From positions 1-64,000 of the forward strand of contig CALAPY010000062.1 in the NCBI GenBank assembly GCA_937891015.1: 64,000 bases of DNA, given 5' to 3'. Numbering within the stretch: the stretch's first letter is position 1; each line of letters starts with the position of its first letter. This document shows positions 53,442 through 62,645 of this stretch, piece by piece. The notes under the pieces are model-generated. The model saw nothing but the letters and a program-made list of their open reading frames with translations. It was not told the origin of the DNA and searched no databases. The stretch comes from UBA2108 sp002713215 (GTDB taxonomy: Bacteria; Bacteroidota; Bacteroidia; Flavobacteriales_G; Salibacteraceae). Both the position numbers and the translations under genes were made by a program.

Positions 53442-54215
53442 TTACCAACATTTCCATTTCGGATCTGAATCCCACATGGTATTCAAGTCCTGGTTATCGC
53501 GTAAGGTGTCCATGCATTTCCAAAATCCATGATGGCGGTATGCTGCCAGCTGATTGTCTTTGGTTAAACCCTCAAGTGGAAAACGTTCCCACATAATATC
53601 ATCGGAGTTATCGGGGAGGTAATTGAATACTTCCGGTTTTAGAATAAAAAAGCCCCCGTTAATCCAGGCGCCATCTTCCTTAGGCTTTTCAATAAATTCA
53701 TTTACCATGTCATTTTCATCCAGGTCGATAATTCCAAAACGACTTCCCGGTTGTACAATGCTCATGGTTGCATATCTATTATGACTTCGGTGAAAGGCTA
53801 GCTGATCGTCCATATTGATGTCACACACACCATCGCCATAGGTGAGCATAAACTCTTCGTTACCAACATAAGACTGAACTCGTTTGAGTCGACCTGCTGT
53901 CATAGTCTCCAATCCGGTGTCAACCAGGGTAACCTTTATGTTTTCAGCATTCGTTTGATGAACCTCGACCTGGTTATTGGATAAGTCCACGGTAACGTCA
54001 CTATTGTGGGTAAAATAGTTCAGGAAATATTCCTTAATCATGTAACCCTTATAACCCAGGCAAATGATAAACTCGTTGTGGCCCCAGTGCGCGTACTGTT
54101 TCATGATGTGCCACAGTATGGGTTTGCCACCAACTTCAATCATCGGTTTCGGGCGAAGGTGAGATTCTTCCGAAATTCGTGTTCCTTTACCACCTGCAAA
54201 TACTACGACTTTCAT
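53442..54215 (-). CDS. rfbF: Glucose-1-phosphate cytidylyltransferase
   Basis: 257 residues, nucleotidyltransferase with FAGGKGTRISEESHLRPKPM at the N-terminus, MLTYGDGVCDIN for metal binding and FGIIDLDEN/FIEKPKEDGAWINGGFFI for the sugar pocket. Makes CDP-D-glucose from CTP and glucose-1-phosphate, first step for the next gene. First gene of the minus-strand train, behind a promoter at 54245-54279. Confidence 0.95.
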   Translation of the reverse strand: MKVVVFAGGKGTRISEESHLRPKPMIEVGGKPILWHIMKQYAHWGHNEFIICLGYKGYMIKEYFLNYFTHNSDVTVDLSNNQVEVHQTNAENIKVTLVDTGLETMTAGRLKRVQSYVGNEEFMLTYGDGVCDINMDDQLAFHRSHNRYATMSIVQPGSRFGIIDLDENDMVNEFIEKPKEDGAWINGGFFILKPEVFNYLPDNSDDIMWERFPLEGLTKDNQLAAYRHHGFWKCMDTLRDNQDLNTMWDSDPKWKCW

Positions 54216-54244
54216 TTCTTGATTTAAGAGTTAGATTATAGTCA

Positions 54245-54279
54245 CAAATATATCAAAAAGGCTAGGTAAGGCTAGGCAA
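54245..54279 (-). promoter_or_regulatory. Candidate promoter of the CDP-sugar operon
   Basis: Minus strand TTG-N24-TATATTTG: exact -7 and -33 boxes with spacing one base longer than usual. Between them is the direct repeat CCTAGCCTTA/CCTAGCCTTT. Confidence 0.45.
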
Positions 54280-54338
54280 CTTAACCTTTGTTAGCGATTA
54301 AATAATCATAGTTTTTCTGGCCTTTGAACCCTAAATAG

Positions 54339-55829
54339 TTATTTGGTTGCATTGCGAAGTGCTTCGTAGACTTTTAGGAGTCCTATTGCGTCACGCTCAC
54401 AATATACAAGCAGGTTATCCAGTTGCTTTTCAATTTCCGTTTTATCGGTCATAGAACGTAGCATTTGGTAGGTGGTAGCCGCCATTCTCCCTGATTGTAT
54501 CTCCAGATTGCGGTAGTGGTGTTCTTTTGAAATAGCCGGCAGTACATGCTTCATGCTATGGTATCCCTTCATTTGGGGTAAGTAGTAGTCCTTTTGCTTA
54601 ATGGGGATAGAAAGGTCAATTATTTTGTTTTTGACATCCTTTAGGTCTTCCTCAAATTCAGGAAATTGATTGATGAGCCTGTTAATTATGTTTTTTTCGG
54701 TCAGTGGATCGTAAACCAGAATGGTGTTTACCCCGGAAGTAACCTCTAAAAGCCTTTGTGCAAATTCGAGACGAGGGTCGCGGTCTACCGGGCAGATATA
54801 ACTTACGGGAATCGGTTTTTTACCTTCTGCTGCCATCTTAATGCCCGCAAATAGGAACGGAATAAGCTCAAATGGGCGGGAATTCCGGAATTGGGGGATA
54901 GCGGGGACAAATGCTTCGAAATCGATGAATAGAAGCGGGTAGTGGAAACCTTCTAAAAAACGTGCAATAGCATCAGTATTTATCCTGATTTTATTTTGAC
55001 GCTGAATTTCCTGATTTGTAGAAAGTTCATGCTTCAATGGAATCTGATTGATTTTTTTAATTCCACTTTTCCAAAATTGAAAGGCAGCAACCTTTGAAAA
55101 GCCAACCAAATCAAAAACGGAATTTGAAGGTACTTTGTCCCAGCATTGTTTTTGGTACGGACAGGGCCTCGGCTCTGTGCAGTGCTGACCGATTTCAATT
55201 TTCGGCTTATTGAAACTGTTTAAGGCCTTGATCTGCTCATTCACGTCCTGTTTTATTTTGGGCAGCAAACGGGTTACTTTTTGAGTAACATTGGTTGGTT
55301 TAAATAGCTTGTTACGATTAATGTCTCCTTGTCTTACGTATTTGTTGTCAATAACTAAAAACGCAATTTTAGAGAGCTTAAATCCGGCTTGTTCAATAAC
55401 CCAATACTGATAGGCAGCATTTATCAGGTTCTGCTCTGAGACTCGCGTTGCATTTTTAACGATATAAGCTTCCCAGGCGTCTCCCTTTTTGGATAATATG
55501 TGAATATCGCAGAGCAAATCGTTGTACTGAAACGTTGCGTGATACAGGGTAGTGATTCCCTTTTGAACTTGTTCTTTCGTTTTCTTTAGTGACTGGCTCC
55601 AGTCTTTCTCGTTATCAGTGTTTTGAACGTGACAATTAACTCCTCCTGGAAATTGTTTAAAGGCTAATTCCTGAATAGGATTTCCAATGGTTCTGAAAAT
55701 CTGAGTTTGCTTCTCAATTTCAGGGTTTACTATGGGTTGGTTTCGATGGTACCACAAGTGTTTCTTACATTGCCAACCTCGGGCAAATGAAGTTTTGGTT
55801 AAGGATTTTTCAAATAGAATATCAACCAT
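54339..55829 (-). CDS. DUF2779 protein, RecB-like nuclease relative
   Basis: 496 residues. The first ~230 residues are a divergent PD-(D/E)xK/Cas4-RecB-like region (FARGWQCKKHLWYH, LCDIHILSKKGDAWEAYIVK) with a Cys cluster (CTEPRPCPYQKQC, probably a 4Fe-4S or zinc site). The DUF2779 domain begins at PLLFIDFEAFVPAIPQF, a DEDD-exonuclease-like strand with the acid pair in DFE, and ends with CERDAIGLLKVYEAL. Probable nuclease of unknown role. Single gene with its own promoter. Confidence 0.8.
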   Translation of the reverse strand: MVDILFEKSLTKTSFARGWQCKKHLWYHRNQPIVNPEIEKQTQIFRTIGNPIQELAFKQFPGGVNCHVQNTDNEKDWSQSLKKTKEQVQKGITTLYHATFQYNDLLCDIHILSKKGDAWEAYIVKNATRVSEQNLINAAYQYWVIEQAGFKLSKIAFLVIDNKYVRQGDINRNKLFKPTNVTQKVTRLLPKIKQDVNEQIKALNSFNKPKIEIGQHCTEPRPCPYQKQCWDKVPSNSVFDLVGFSKVAAFQFWKSGIKKINQIPLKHELSTNQEIQRQNKIRINTDAIARFLEGFHYPLLFIDFEAFVPAIPQFRNSRPFELIPFLFAGIKMAAEGKKPIPVSYICPVDRDPRLEFAQRLLEVTSGVNTILVYDPLTEKNIINRLINQFPEFEEDLKDVKNKIIDLSIPIKQKDYYLPQMKGYHSMKHVLPAISKEHHYRNLEIQSGRMAATTYQMLRSMTDKTEIEKQLDNLLVYCERDAIGLLKVYEALRNATK

Positions 55830-55840
55830 TTCAATTCCAA

Positions 55841-55848
55841 CAAACTTA
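55841..55848 (-). promoter_or_regulatory. -7 promoter box of the DUF2779 gene
   Basis: Minus strand TAAGTTTG, exact TAnnTTTG, 11 bases before the ATG at 55829. Confidence 0.4.
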
Positions 55849-55909
55849 GTGCATGATGACCTTGTGAAGAAAAAAGAAATTTGGACTGTCGGTAGAAGAG
55901 GAGTACCTA

Positions 55910-58900
55910 TTAATTCAACAGGTAACCGATTCGCTTAATTGAATCTAATTCTGCCCTATAACTGCTTTCACTTATTTTTTTGTTGTTTTTGTAATAGTTG
56001 TCCCACACAAACCAATCAGTGGTTTCAACATATTCAGTCATAATTCCCTTAACGTATACCTGGTCACGAGAAATGCTGTAGATCTTTTTGCCTTGATCGA
56101 GGTGTTTAATTCTTGGCAACAGGTAAACATTAAAAGTACTGTCGGTGGATACTAAATCTCCGCCATCGGTACGCATGCCCAATGCGGAAGAAATAATATC
56201 GTTAAAGTCATTCTTTTGTTCGGCAGCTTCAGCCATGTTCTCATCAATTTTCTTTTTATCCTGGCCTGTTAGGGCAACCCGGGCATTAAAGATTTCGTTA
56301 AGTGAGAGCGTTACATCCTGAATTTTTGCTCTTCGTTCTCCCTGTATTCCAGAAATGGCATTGTGAAAAGTACCCATGAAAACCGACTTCTGTGCCTGGC
56401 TTTGGTTCTGACTTCTTTTTTGAGCTGCTTCTTTTGCTGCACCAGCAGACGATGTGTATTCTTTGTATCCTTTCTCAGAGGTAAACTCGGCTTTTGCAAG
56501 GACCGTTTTAGATTTAAGTTGGTATTCTTTTTTCTTTTTCTTGTCGGGCTTTTCTTCTTCTATAAATAGGTCAGCAATGAAGGATTCTGTAATTGAACCC
56601 ACTTCGACAAACTCATCCAATTGGGGGTCATAGGCGATTCTGGCATAGGGTTTAGAGAAAACTTTATTGTTTATGTTCTTCTCATTTTTATTGACAAGTA
56701 ATAGATTTAGGCTTTTTACCTTTTTGTCGATTAACCTCTCTTTCTCCTTGGAGGTATTGGTACTCACAGCTGCAAATGTGCTTTGATAACCTTCTTTGAT
56801 CACCTGCATACGATAGTCTTTTTGATACTCCAGCTTAATGTTATACTTTCCTTTTTTGTCCGAGTATACAGTATCAACTACAACTCCATTGGAGGTGACA
56901 ATAATCTGAGCATCACCAATGTTCCTTCCTTTTTGGTCTTTTGCTCTACCTTCCACAGCCAGGTATTGATTATCAGGTGTCGAATTCAATTTTTTAGCAT
57001 ACAATTTTGGTGTTTCATCATCAGTAACAAAACGGTTGGTCGATGGGTCATACGTAATTTTTTGCCAATGGTCGTCAAATGCAGCAGGGTTAATTCCAAC
57101 GTTGGAAGTGGTATATGTTTTTAAGTCGGGAAGCACCAAAATCTCGCTTTTAGGTTCAAGCGAATCAGGGTAGATGGTGTTGATGTCAGCGGTAACAGGA
57201 TATAAACCCTTGCCCTCGACTTTTAAAACCATTTCTCTTTGAACAGGAAGGCCCATATTAAAATTACCCGCACTATCGGTTTTTCCCTCCCCAACTTTTT
57301 TCTTTCCTTCATATAGTGCAACACTGGCACCAGCCACAGGCTGATTCCTTTCGTCATTTACCTTTCCGGCAAGTCTCATATCGGGCTGCTTAGGTTTGTT
57401 TTTTTCGGCTTCCAATCTCTTAGCTTCCTCAATTTGAGCTAATGTTACAGCAGGAATTTCAGGTTCAACAGGTTCCTTGTATTCTATAATTGCCAATGCA
57501 AATTGGTCAAACACGGCTGGATCTTCGACAAACTCCTTGACGGTATCATTAAAATAATACGCCATAGATTCGTTTTGTTCTAGCATCTCCTGACGCATTC
57601 TATACCGGTTTCCTTCTTCATCCGAAATCTCCATATCTGAATGCAATATTTCCAGGTTCGTACTTGGATGATCTTCCAGATCTGAACCATCCATTCCTTC
57701 TGGTACATGGGTATCGAACTTAATTTGTGTAGCAAAATATTCGTCTGCTTCTACTTCAAGAAAATAGACTTTATTGAGACCTAGGGTAGCGGAATACCGG
57801 CCTTTTTTATCCGTGCTAAAGGACGAAGTCATTGCTCGATCTTTATTTAAGATACGTACGCGAGCATTCGGTACCGATTTTCCATTTCTACTGGGATCTA
57901 TCACAGCACCACGAATGGTAACAAAGTTCTTGCTTACTGCGGTATCCGGAACTTCAATAGGGGTATTAAGCTCCGCAATAAAATAGTCTTTGGTAACACT
58001 ATCATTCACAAATGATTGGTCATTGTTGCTGTAGTAATATTTGTACATCGGATACTGAAATGCTTTGGGGTTTATATCCGATCGGTCACGGCTTATCAAC
58101 TCAACATTGGCTTTAACTTCGTTTTTCTTATCTGTATTGTCGACATCCATGTTGGTGTTGAAAGAGACATAGCTATCGTGATAGTCATTGGTTTTAAACC
58201 TAACATGGACAATGGATTGATAGGGTAGATCAACTTTAAAGTAATTGGAATCAACCACTACCTCTTCGACCAAAACATCGCCGTCGCGAACCTGAATATT
58301 GGTATTTTTAAAAGCGGTTCCTTCGCGAGAAGTCAAATAGCCACTAAACTGCATGCGCCGATTTCCAACCATCAATTCGTTGGTAAATCGTGTTGCCACT
58401 GCTGGGTTTTCAACAAAATCATCGCTTCCCTCAAAGTGTTCTACCCGGGCAATTGGTTTGTCAAATGCATCTTCGTTAACGGTAGTATCCACTTTATTTA
58501 CAAGTGTAAAATCCTGTTTAACAACATAGTCGTTACCTGAATTGCTCTCCGGTTTTACCTTGGTGTTGACCATGGCAAAGGATTCATAGTGGTTGTCTGA
58601 AACGAATTTCAACTTAACCTTGTTCATCAAGGGTAAGGAAATTTTATAAGAACCATCTTCGTTCGATTGAGTTTCTGCCAATAAAAAGCCTAAAGTATCT
58701 TCCGCCAGGATTCGCACCCTGAATGTATCGACTAGTGTATCCTGAAAAACTCCGGACACATACATTTCTCCAACATTTGGTTTTATAACCTCATCCAAAT
58801 AGGCAGTTACACTTTCCACATCCTCAATAAACATGTCCAGCGATTTATCAAAGTAGATAACGTAAAATGGATGCCGCTGTATGGCACGGCGGTTAACGTC

Positions 58901-59290
58901 TGCCGTACTATCAAAAAGTGTGACCACCAGCGTTGGGCCGTACAAATCTTTATAGAGTTTGCTTTTAGGAACCTCTGTTTTTATTAAATCGAAAGACTTA
59001 AGGTAACCCTTTGCAACGTAGTGCATCCGGTAATTTTGGTTGTACTCAAATTCATATTTGAATTTACCCTTTTTATCTGTTTTAATGGTGTCCAGTGCTA
59101 GGCGCCCCGTGCTATCGGTAATTATGATAGAAATACTATCCAGTATCTTGTTATTTGCATTTTTAACCTTACCCGAAATGGTAAGCTTGCCCTGTTCTAC
59201 CGGTGGATGGTAAGAAAATGAAAGCAGAAGGCTCGATAAGACTATCAAAGCAATTCCTAATGGCGACAGTTGAGCAATATAAGCCTTCAT
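55910..59290 (-). CDS. Large secreted protein with repeated carboxypeptidase-regulatory-like modules
   Basis: 1126 residues from ATG 59290 (the frame extends to 59320, but a -7 box at 59301-59308 lies inside that part). Hydrophobic start (LGIALIVLSSLLLSF). Five modules each contain a Cna-B/CarboxypepD_reg-like domain (LTISGKVKNANNK, MRLAGKVNDERNQPVAGASV, LAVEGRAKDQKGRNIGDAQI) followed by a short block with AF-x3-IARI-Y-...-FVED (FDKPIARVEHFEGSDDFVEN, FSKPYARIAYDPQLDEFVEV). The last 200 residues are Lys/Glu-rich and helical. Likely a periplasmic or surface structural protein; similar domains occur in gliding and T9SS proteins. Confidence 0.8.
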   Translation of the reverse strand: MKAYIAQLSPLGIALIVLSSLLLSFSYHPPVEQGKLTISGKVKNANNKILDSISIIITDSTGRLALDTIKTDKKGKFKYEFEYNQNYRMHYVAKGYLKSFDLIKTEVPKSKLYKDLYGPTLVVTLFDSTADVNRRAIQRHPFYVIYFDKSLDMFIEDVESVTAYLDEVIKPNVGEMYVSGVFQDTLVDTFRVRILAEDTLGFLLAETQSNEDGSYKISLPLMNKVKLKFVSDNHYESFAMVNTKVKPESNSGNDYVVKQDFTLVNKVDTTVNEDAFDKPIARVEHFEGSDDFVENPAVATRFTNELMVGNRRMQFSGYLTSREGTAFKNTNIQVRDGDVLVEEVVVDSNYFKVDLPYQSIVHVRFKTNDYHDSYVSFNTNMDVDNTDKKNEVKANVELISRDRSDINPKAFQYPMYKYYYSNNDQSFVNDSVTKDYFIAELNTPIEVPDTAVSKNFVTIRGAVIDPSRNGKSVPNARVRILNKDRAMTSSFSTDKKGRYSATLGLNKVYFLEVEADEYFATQIKFDTHVPEGMDGSDLEDHPSTNLEILHSDMEISDEEGNRYRMRQEMLEQNESMAYYFNDTVKEFVEDPAVFDQFALAIIEYKEPVEPEIPAVTLAQIEEAKRLEAEKNKPKQPDMRLAGKVNDERNQPVAGASVALYEGKKKVGEGKTDSAGNFNMGLPVQREMVLKVEGKGLYPVTADINTIYPDSLEPKSEILVLPDLKTYTTSNVGINPAAFDDHWQKITYDPSTNRFVTDDETPKLYAKKLNSTPDNQYLAVEGRAKDQKGRNIGDAQIIVTSNGVVVDTVYSDKKGKYNIKLEYQKDYRMQVIKEGYQSTFAAVSTNTSKEKERLIDKKVKSLNLLLVNKNEKNINNKVFSKPYARIAYDPQLDEFVEVGSITESFIADLFIEEEKPDKKKKKEYQLKSKTVLAKAEFTSEKGYKEYTSSAGAAKEAAQKRSQNQSQAQKSVFMGTFHNAISGIQGERRAKIQDVTLSLNEIFNARVALTGQDKKKIDENMAEAAEQKNDFNDIISSALGMRTDGGDLVSTDSTFNVYLLPRIKHLDQGKKIYSISRDQVYVKGIMTEYVETTDWFVWDNYYKNNKKISESSYRAELDSIKRIGYLLN

Positions 59291-59300
59291 GAGAATAACC

Positions 59301-59308
59301 CAAAAGTA
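59301..59308 (-). promoter_or_regulatory. -7 promoter box of the 1126-residue protein gene
   Basis: Minus strand TACTTTTG, 10 bases before ATG 59290; it supports that start over the ATG at 59320. Confidence 0.4.
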
Positions 59309-59342
59309 TAAAAATAGCAAGATAATTTACACGAGATTCGCA

Positions 59343-60767
59343 TTAGTTCTTATCACGAATCGGTTGATCCCAATCCCAAATATCTTCCTTTTTAGTTGTC
59401 TGACTATCAAAAAGATATTTAAATAGTAATTCTATTCCTCCACCGGGTTCCTGTGCTGGCGATTGTAATATTGTTCCATCTTTACCAATTAAGTAATACA
59501 ATGGAAGGCCCGAAACGCTGTAATCGTCCCTGAGTTTAAGATTACCACTGCCATTTAAAAAGGTCCAGTTGTAACCATTTGTTTTAAGTAGCTGGTTGGT
59601 AGGGTTTTCACCCTCATCCACGTTGATGCTCACAACTTCAATGCTGTCTTTGTATTGCGTATAAAAGCTGTTCATTAACACCATGGCCTTTTTACACGAC
59701 GGGCAGTTATTTGACCAGAATCCAAGATAGACATACTTCCCCTTAAAGGCATTAAGACTTACTAAATTACTGTCTTGGTTTTCCAGTTTGAATGGTGGTG
59801 CTTTCGAACCAACTTTTAGTTTGTTTAGTATGTAGGTATAGTATTGGCAAGTCCGGTACACGTTATTAAACCTGGTGGTTTCTGCTAACGTGTCGAGCAG
59901 GAGGATCAGCTTTTTGCGTTGATAACGTTGTGATAGCTGACTTTCCCTAAAGAGTTCTTTGGCCATAACCATCTCCAGCGATTCTTCTGATTGCATAAAA
60001 TCATTTCGTCTGAATAAGAGCTTTAAACTATCAAGATCGGTATTTTCAATTGAATTAACCAGCCAGTTAATATCGTCGTTCGACATATATCGATTGAGCC
60101 ATTTGCCATAGAATTCAGTAAAAAGTTCGGTGTAGGCCTCGTTTTGTAATTCATACCTTTCTTCAATGTATTCCTTAAAAATTTCTTTTTTGGAATAGCG
60201 GGCAAAAAGCATCTGCCTGGCAAGCATAAATCGTTTGTAGTCTGTAAGGTAGTCCGATTGGGTACTATCAATGTTTAGTCTTCTTTCGAGAATGGGTATT
60301 TTCGGTTTAATTCTATTATTTAAGTAATCAACATAAAACTCACGTTGATAATTAGATAAAATCCTATTTATTTCAATAATCTTGAAGTTAAGACTATCCG
60401 TATCCTGTTCTAAAAAATCAAAAGTCAGGTATTTATTTGGGCTTAACGGAGGGGCAGATTTAGGGTTGAACTCGTTCAAATTTACCTTGTAATTACCCTT
60501 CGGTGTAATGTAAAAATTAGCCTTATAATCTTTTATTCTAAGTGAAATACGCCTAGTGATCTTGGTTTTATAGTTAAAACTAAAGCTACCATCTTCTTTG
60601 ATAACCTGAGCTTCAATTACATCGGGCAGTTGGTTGAATAGATCGTAGTAGGCAACCAATTCAATTTTTTTTCCCTTGTAGGCCTTACAGTGGCCCGAAA
60701 TGGTCACTGAGTAGATAGGCTGAACTCCAATCAGCAATAAAAAAAACAGGATAGAGATGTGTTTCAT
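59343..60767 (-). CDS. TlpA/ResA-like thioredoxin-fold lipoprotein or secreted protein
   Basis: 474 residues. Signal peptide 1-20 (ISILFFLLLIGVQPIYS), a DUF4369-like beta domain (VTISGHCKAYKGKKIELVAY), a long helical middle, and a thioredoxin domain starting VGSKAPPFKLENQDSNLVSL with the active-site pair in NNCPSCKKAM (about residue 355) and cis-Pro in VSGLPLYYLIGKDG. Periplasmic thiol-disulfide oxidoreductase of the TlpA group. ATG overlaps the coaD stop (ATGA). Confidence 0.88.
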   Translation of the reverse strand: MKHISILFFLLLIGVQPIYSVTISGHCKAYKGKKIELVAYYDLFNQLPDVIEAQVIKEDGSFSFNYKTKITRRISLRIKDYKANFYITPKGNYKVNLNEFNPKSAPPLSPNKYLTFDFLEQDTDSLNFKIIEINRILSNYQREFYVDYLNNRIKPKIPILERRLNIDSTQSDYLTDYKRFMLARQMLFARYSKKEIFKEYIEERYELQNEAYTELFTEFYGKWLNRYMSNDDINWLVNSIENTDLDSLKLLFRRNDFMQSEESLEMVMAKELFRESQLSQRYQRKKLILLLDTLAETTRFNNVYRTCQYYTYILNKLKVGSKAPPFKLENQDSNLVSLNAFKGKYVYLGFWSNNCPSCKKAMVLMNSFYTQYKDSIEVVSINVDEGENPTNQLLKTNGYNWTFLNGSGNLKLRDDYSVSGLPLYYLIGKDGTILQSPAQEPGGGIELLFKYLFDSQTTKKEDIWDWDQPIRDKN

Positions 60768-61222
60768 TTCAGTTTAAAGGATGAAGGTACAAACTGTTTT
60801 ATATCTCCATTATTACGAATGATGTCCCTTACAACGGAAGAAGTGATTGCTGAGTATTTGGGCTCGCTAATTAGAAAGATGGATTCTATATCAGGGTGCA
60901 TGGCCTGGTTCATTAAGGCAATGTTCCTTTCAAATTCAAAATCAGCTGCAACCCGTAGCCCCCTTAGAATAAACGAGGCATTCTTTTTTCTACAATAGTC
61001 TACGGTTAAGCCTGTATAATGGTCAATTTCAATTTTCGGCTCATTCTCAAAACACTTGATTAAACCCCCAATTCGGTCTTCGAGACTAAACATGTATTGT
61101 TTACTGGAATTGACACCAATGGCAATTACTATTTTATCAAAAAGCGGCAAGGCCCTTCTAATGATTGATTCGTGACCGACTGTAATCGGATCAAAGCTTC
61201 CCGGAAATATTGCAATCTTCAT
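60764..61222 (-). CDS. coaD: Phosphopantetheine adenylyltransferase
   Basis: 152 residues, full length. Nucleotidyltransferase motifs GSFDPITVGHESII (His17 of the T/HxGH motif), RGLRVAADFEFE and SEPKYSAITSSVVRDI. Fourth step of coenzyme A synthesis, forming dephospho-CoA from ATP and 4'-phosphopantetheine. Neighbour of rsmD, a common pairing. Confidence 0.97.
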   Translation of the reverse strand: MKIAIFPGSFDPITVGHESIIRRALPLFDKIVIAIGVNSSKQYMFSLEDRIGGLIKCFENEPKIEIDHYTGLTVDYCRKKNASFILRGLRVAADFEFERNIALMNQAMHPDIESIFLISEPKYSAITSSVVRDIIRNNGDIKQFVPSSFKLK

Positions 61223-61261
61223 GTATACGTTTTGTACATTACAAAATTAGTCATCCAGTCA

Positions 61262-61792
61262 TCATTCGAAAAAACTGAAGTGAACATGACCATAACTTCT
61301 TTCTTCAACAAAATGAGAATGGCTTTCAAAACTTGTATGCGGACCGTGCTCTACAATTAGCAGTCCATTAGGAGTGAGCCATTCATTTTTAAATATTAAA
61401 TCGGGTATGGTAGTTAGTTCTTTATTTTCATAAGGTGGGTCAGCAAAAATGACATTGAAGGTGTTTTTTGCCGGTTTAGCGATCAAACGAAATACATTGG
61501 CTTTTACTGTATTAATCGATAACCCAAGTTCTTCAGAAGTTTTTTTTATAAATCGAATGCAGTTGTTGTTTTGTTCTACTGATAATATGGATGGGCAAGC
61601 CCTGGATGCAAACTCATAGCTAATATTTCCAGTTCCGGAAAACAAATCCAAAAGATTAGTGTTTTCGAAATCGATTTTATGGTTCAGGACATTAAACAAT
61701 GCTTCTTTGGCAAAATCAGTAGTGGGTCTAACGGGTAGATTTTTAGGGGCCTGTAATCTTCTTCCTTTTAGTTTGCCACCTATTATCCGCAC
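61262..61792 (-). CDS. rsmD: 16S rRNA (guanine966-N2)-methyltransferase
   Basis: 176 residues. MRIIGGKLKGRRLQAPK opening, RPTTDFAKEALFNVL, SAM-binding LLDLFSGTGNISYEFASR, and the catalytic NIIFADPPY-type motif as FADPPYENKEL. Methylates G966 of 16S rRNA. Its start overlaps the end of the DUF3822 gene by 10 bases. Confidence 0.96.
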   Translation of the reverse strand: MRIIGGKLKGRRLQAPKNLPVRPTTDFAKEALFNVLNHKIDFENTNLLDLFSGTGNISYEFASRACPSILSVEQNNNCIRFIKKTSEELGLSINTVKANVFRLIAKPAKNTFNVIFADPPYENKELTTIPDLIFKNEWLTPNGLLIVEHGPHTSFESHSHFVEERSYGHVHFSFFE

Positions 61793-62640
61793 AAAAACAT
61801 GTTTAGCAGGGTAAAGTTTTCTGTTATTGAGCTGTCGTTGATTAGATCTGCTTTTAATCCCTGGATATCAAATTGCCTTGAAAGGCTGGGTAGGTATTCA
61901 TTGGCTAGTTTAGCGTCCAATTCAAATGATTTGCTTTTACCACTAATTTCAACCTGCACCTGATCGGCTGTGAGTTTAAGTTGTTCAAATACGTTTAATG
62001 TATAGTAAAGCAGGTCCTCGGTATTGTCAATTTCAAATTGATTGAATATCAATAACTCCTTGTTATCAAAAATGCACAAATAGGAAATCTCCTTAGAAAT
62101 TAACCATCGACAAATAGCTTCCGGTTTAAACTTGGTGAGACGTTCTCCTTCTTCAATAAAAACCGCTGGTAACGCCTCTATTTTCACATTCGACAAGTTG
62201 TTTTCGAGTGTCTTAATGGCTTCGCTGCTACAAACACTTAGGAGGCTTAATTTACCGGATAGAATGGATTGAGCAACCCATTGTTCGTTCTCATTTGGCG
62301 GAATAATTTCCAATTCAGCCAGTTGCTTCAATTCGGCCTGTGGAGCAGAGGGGAGCAAGCAGTTTCGGTTCGATTGTACGGCAACTAACATTTTGCGGTA
62401 GTCGTTGCGAATAAACTTAATCTTTCCAATGGCATCAATCAGGTTTTGATCATTCTCAAGCATCTGCTTTGAATCAACTACCTGCACGGCCATTAAATCG
62501 GCCTGAGACTCGTCAATGACACAAACCGAGAACCGATCGTTCTCCAGTATACCGTATAGGAAATAATTGTGACAAAAGGTTGAATCGAAGCTGTCGCTTA
62601 CCCACAGATAACCCGATTCGACGTGAAGTTTTTCCAGAAT
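61783..62640 (-). CDS. DUF3822 protein with a non-ATG start
   Basis: The first ATG is at 62493 (236 residues), but the frame is open upstream to 62649 and encodes WVSDSFDSTFCHNYFLYGIL and NDRFSVCVID, which match the conserved DUF3822 opening (SFD...Y.L...L..D.FSF.V.D). There is no ATG there; ATT at 62640 or CTG at 62637, just after the stop of the upstream gene and behind a GGGGTGA stretch at 62651-62657, are the likely starts, giving 285 residues. DUF3822 is a Bacteroidota protein of FtsA/actin-like relation, unknown role, usually beside rsmD. Confidence 0.75.
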   Translation of the reverse strand: MLEKLHVESGYLWVSDSFDSTFCHNYFLYGILENDRFSVCVIDESQADLMAVQVVDSKQMLENDQNLIDAIGKIKFIRNDYRKMLVAVQSNRNCLLPSAPQAELKQLAELEIIPPNENEQWVAQSILSGKLSLLSVCSSEAIKTLENNLSNVKIEALPAVFIEEGERLTKFKPEAICRWLISKEISYLCIFDNKELLIFNQFEIDNTEDLLYYTLNVFEQLKLTADQVQVEISGKSKSFELDAKLANEYLPSLSRQFDIQGLKADLINDSSITENFTLLNMFLCG

Positions 62641-62645
62641 GCAAT

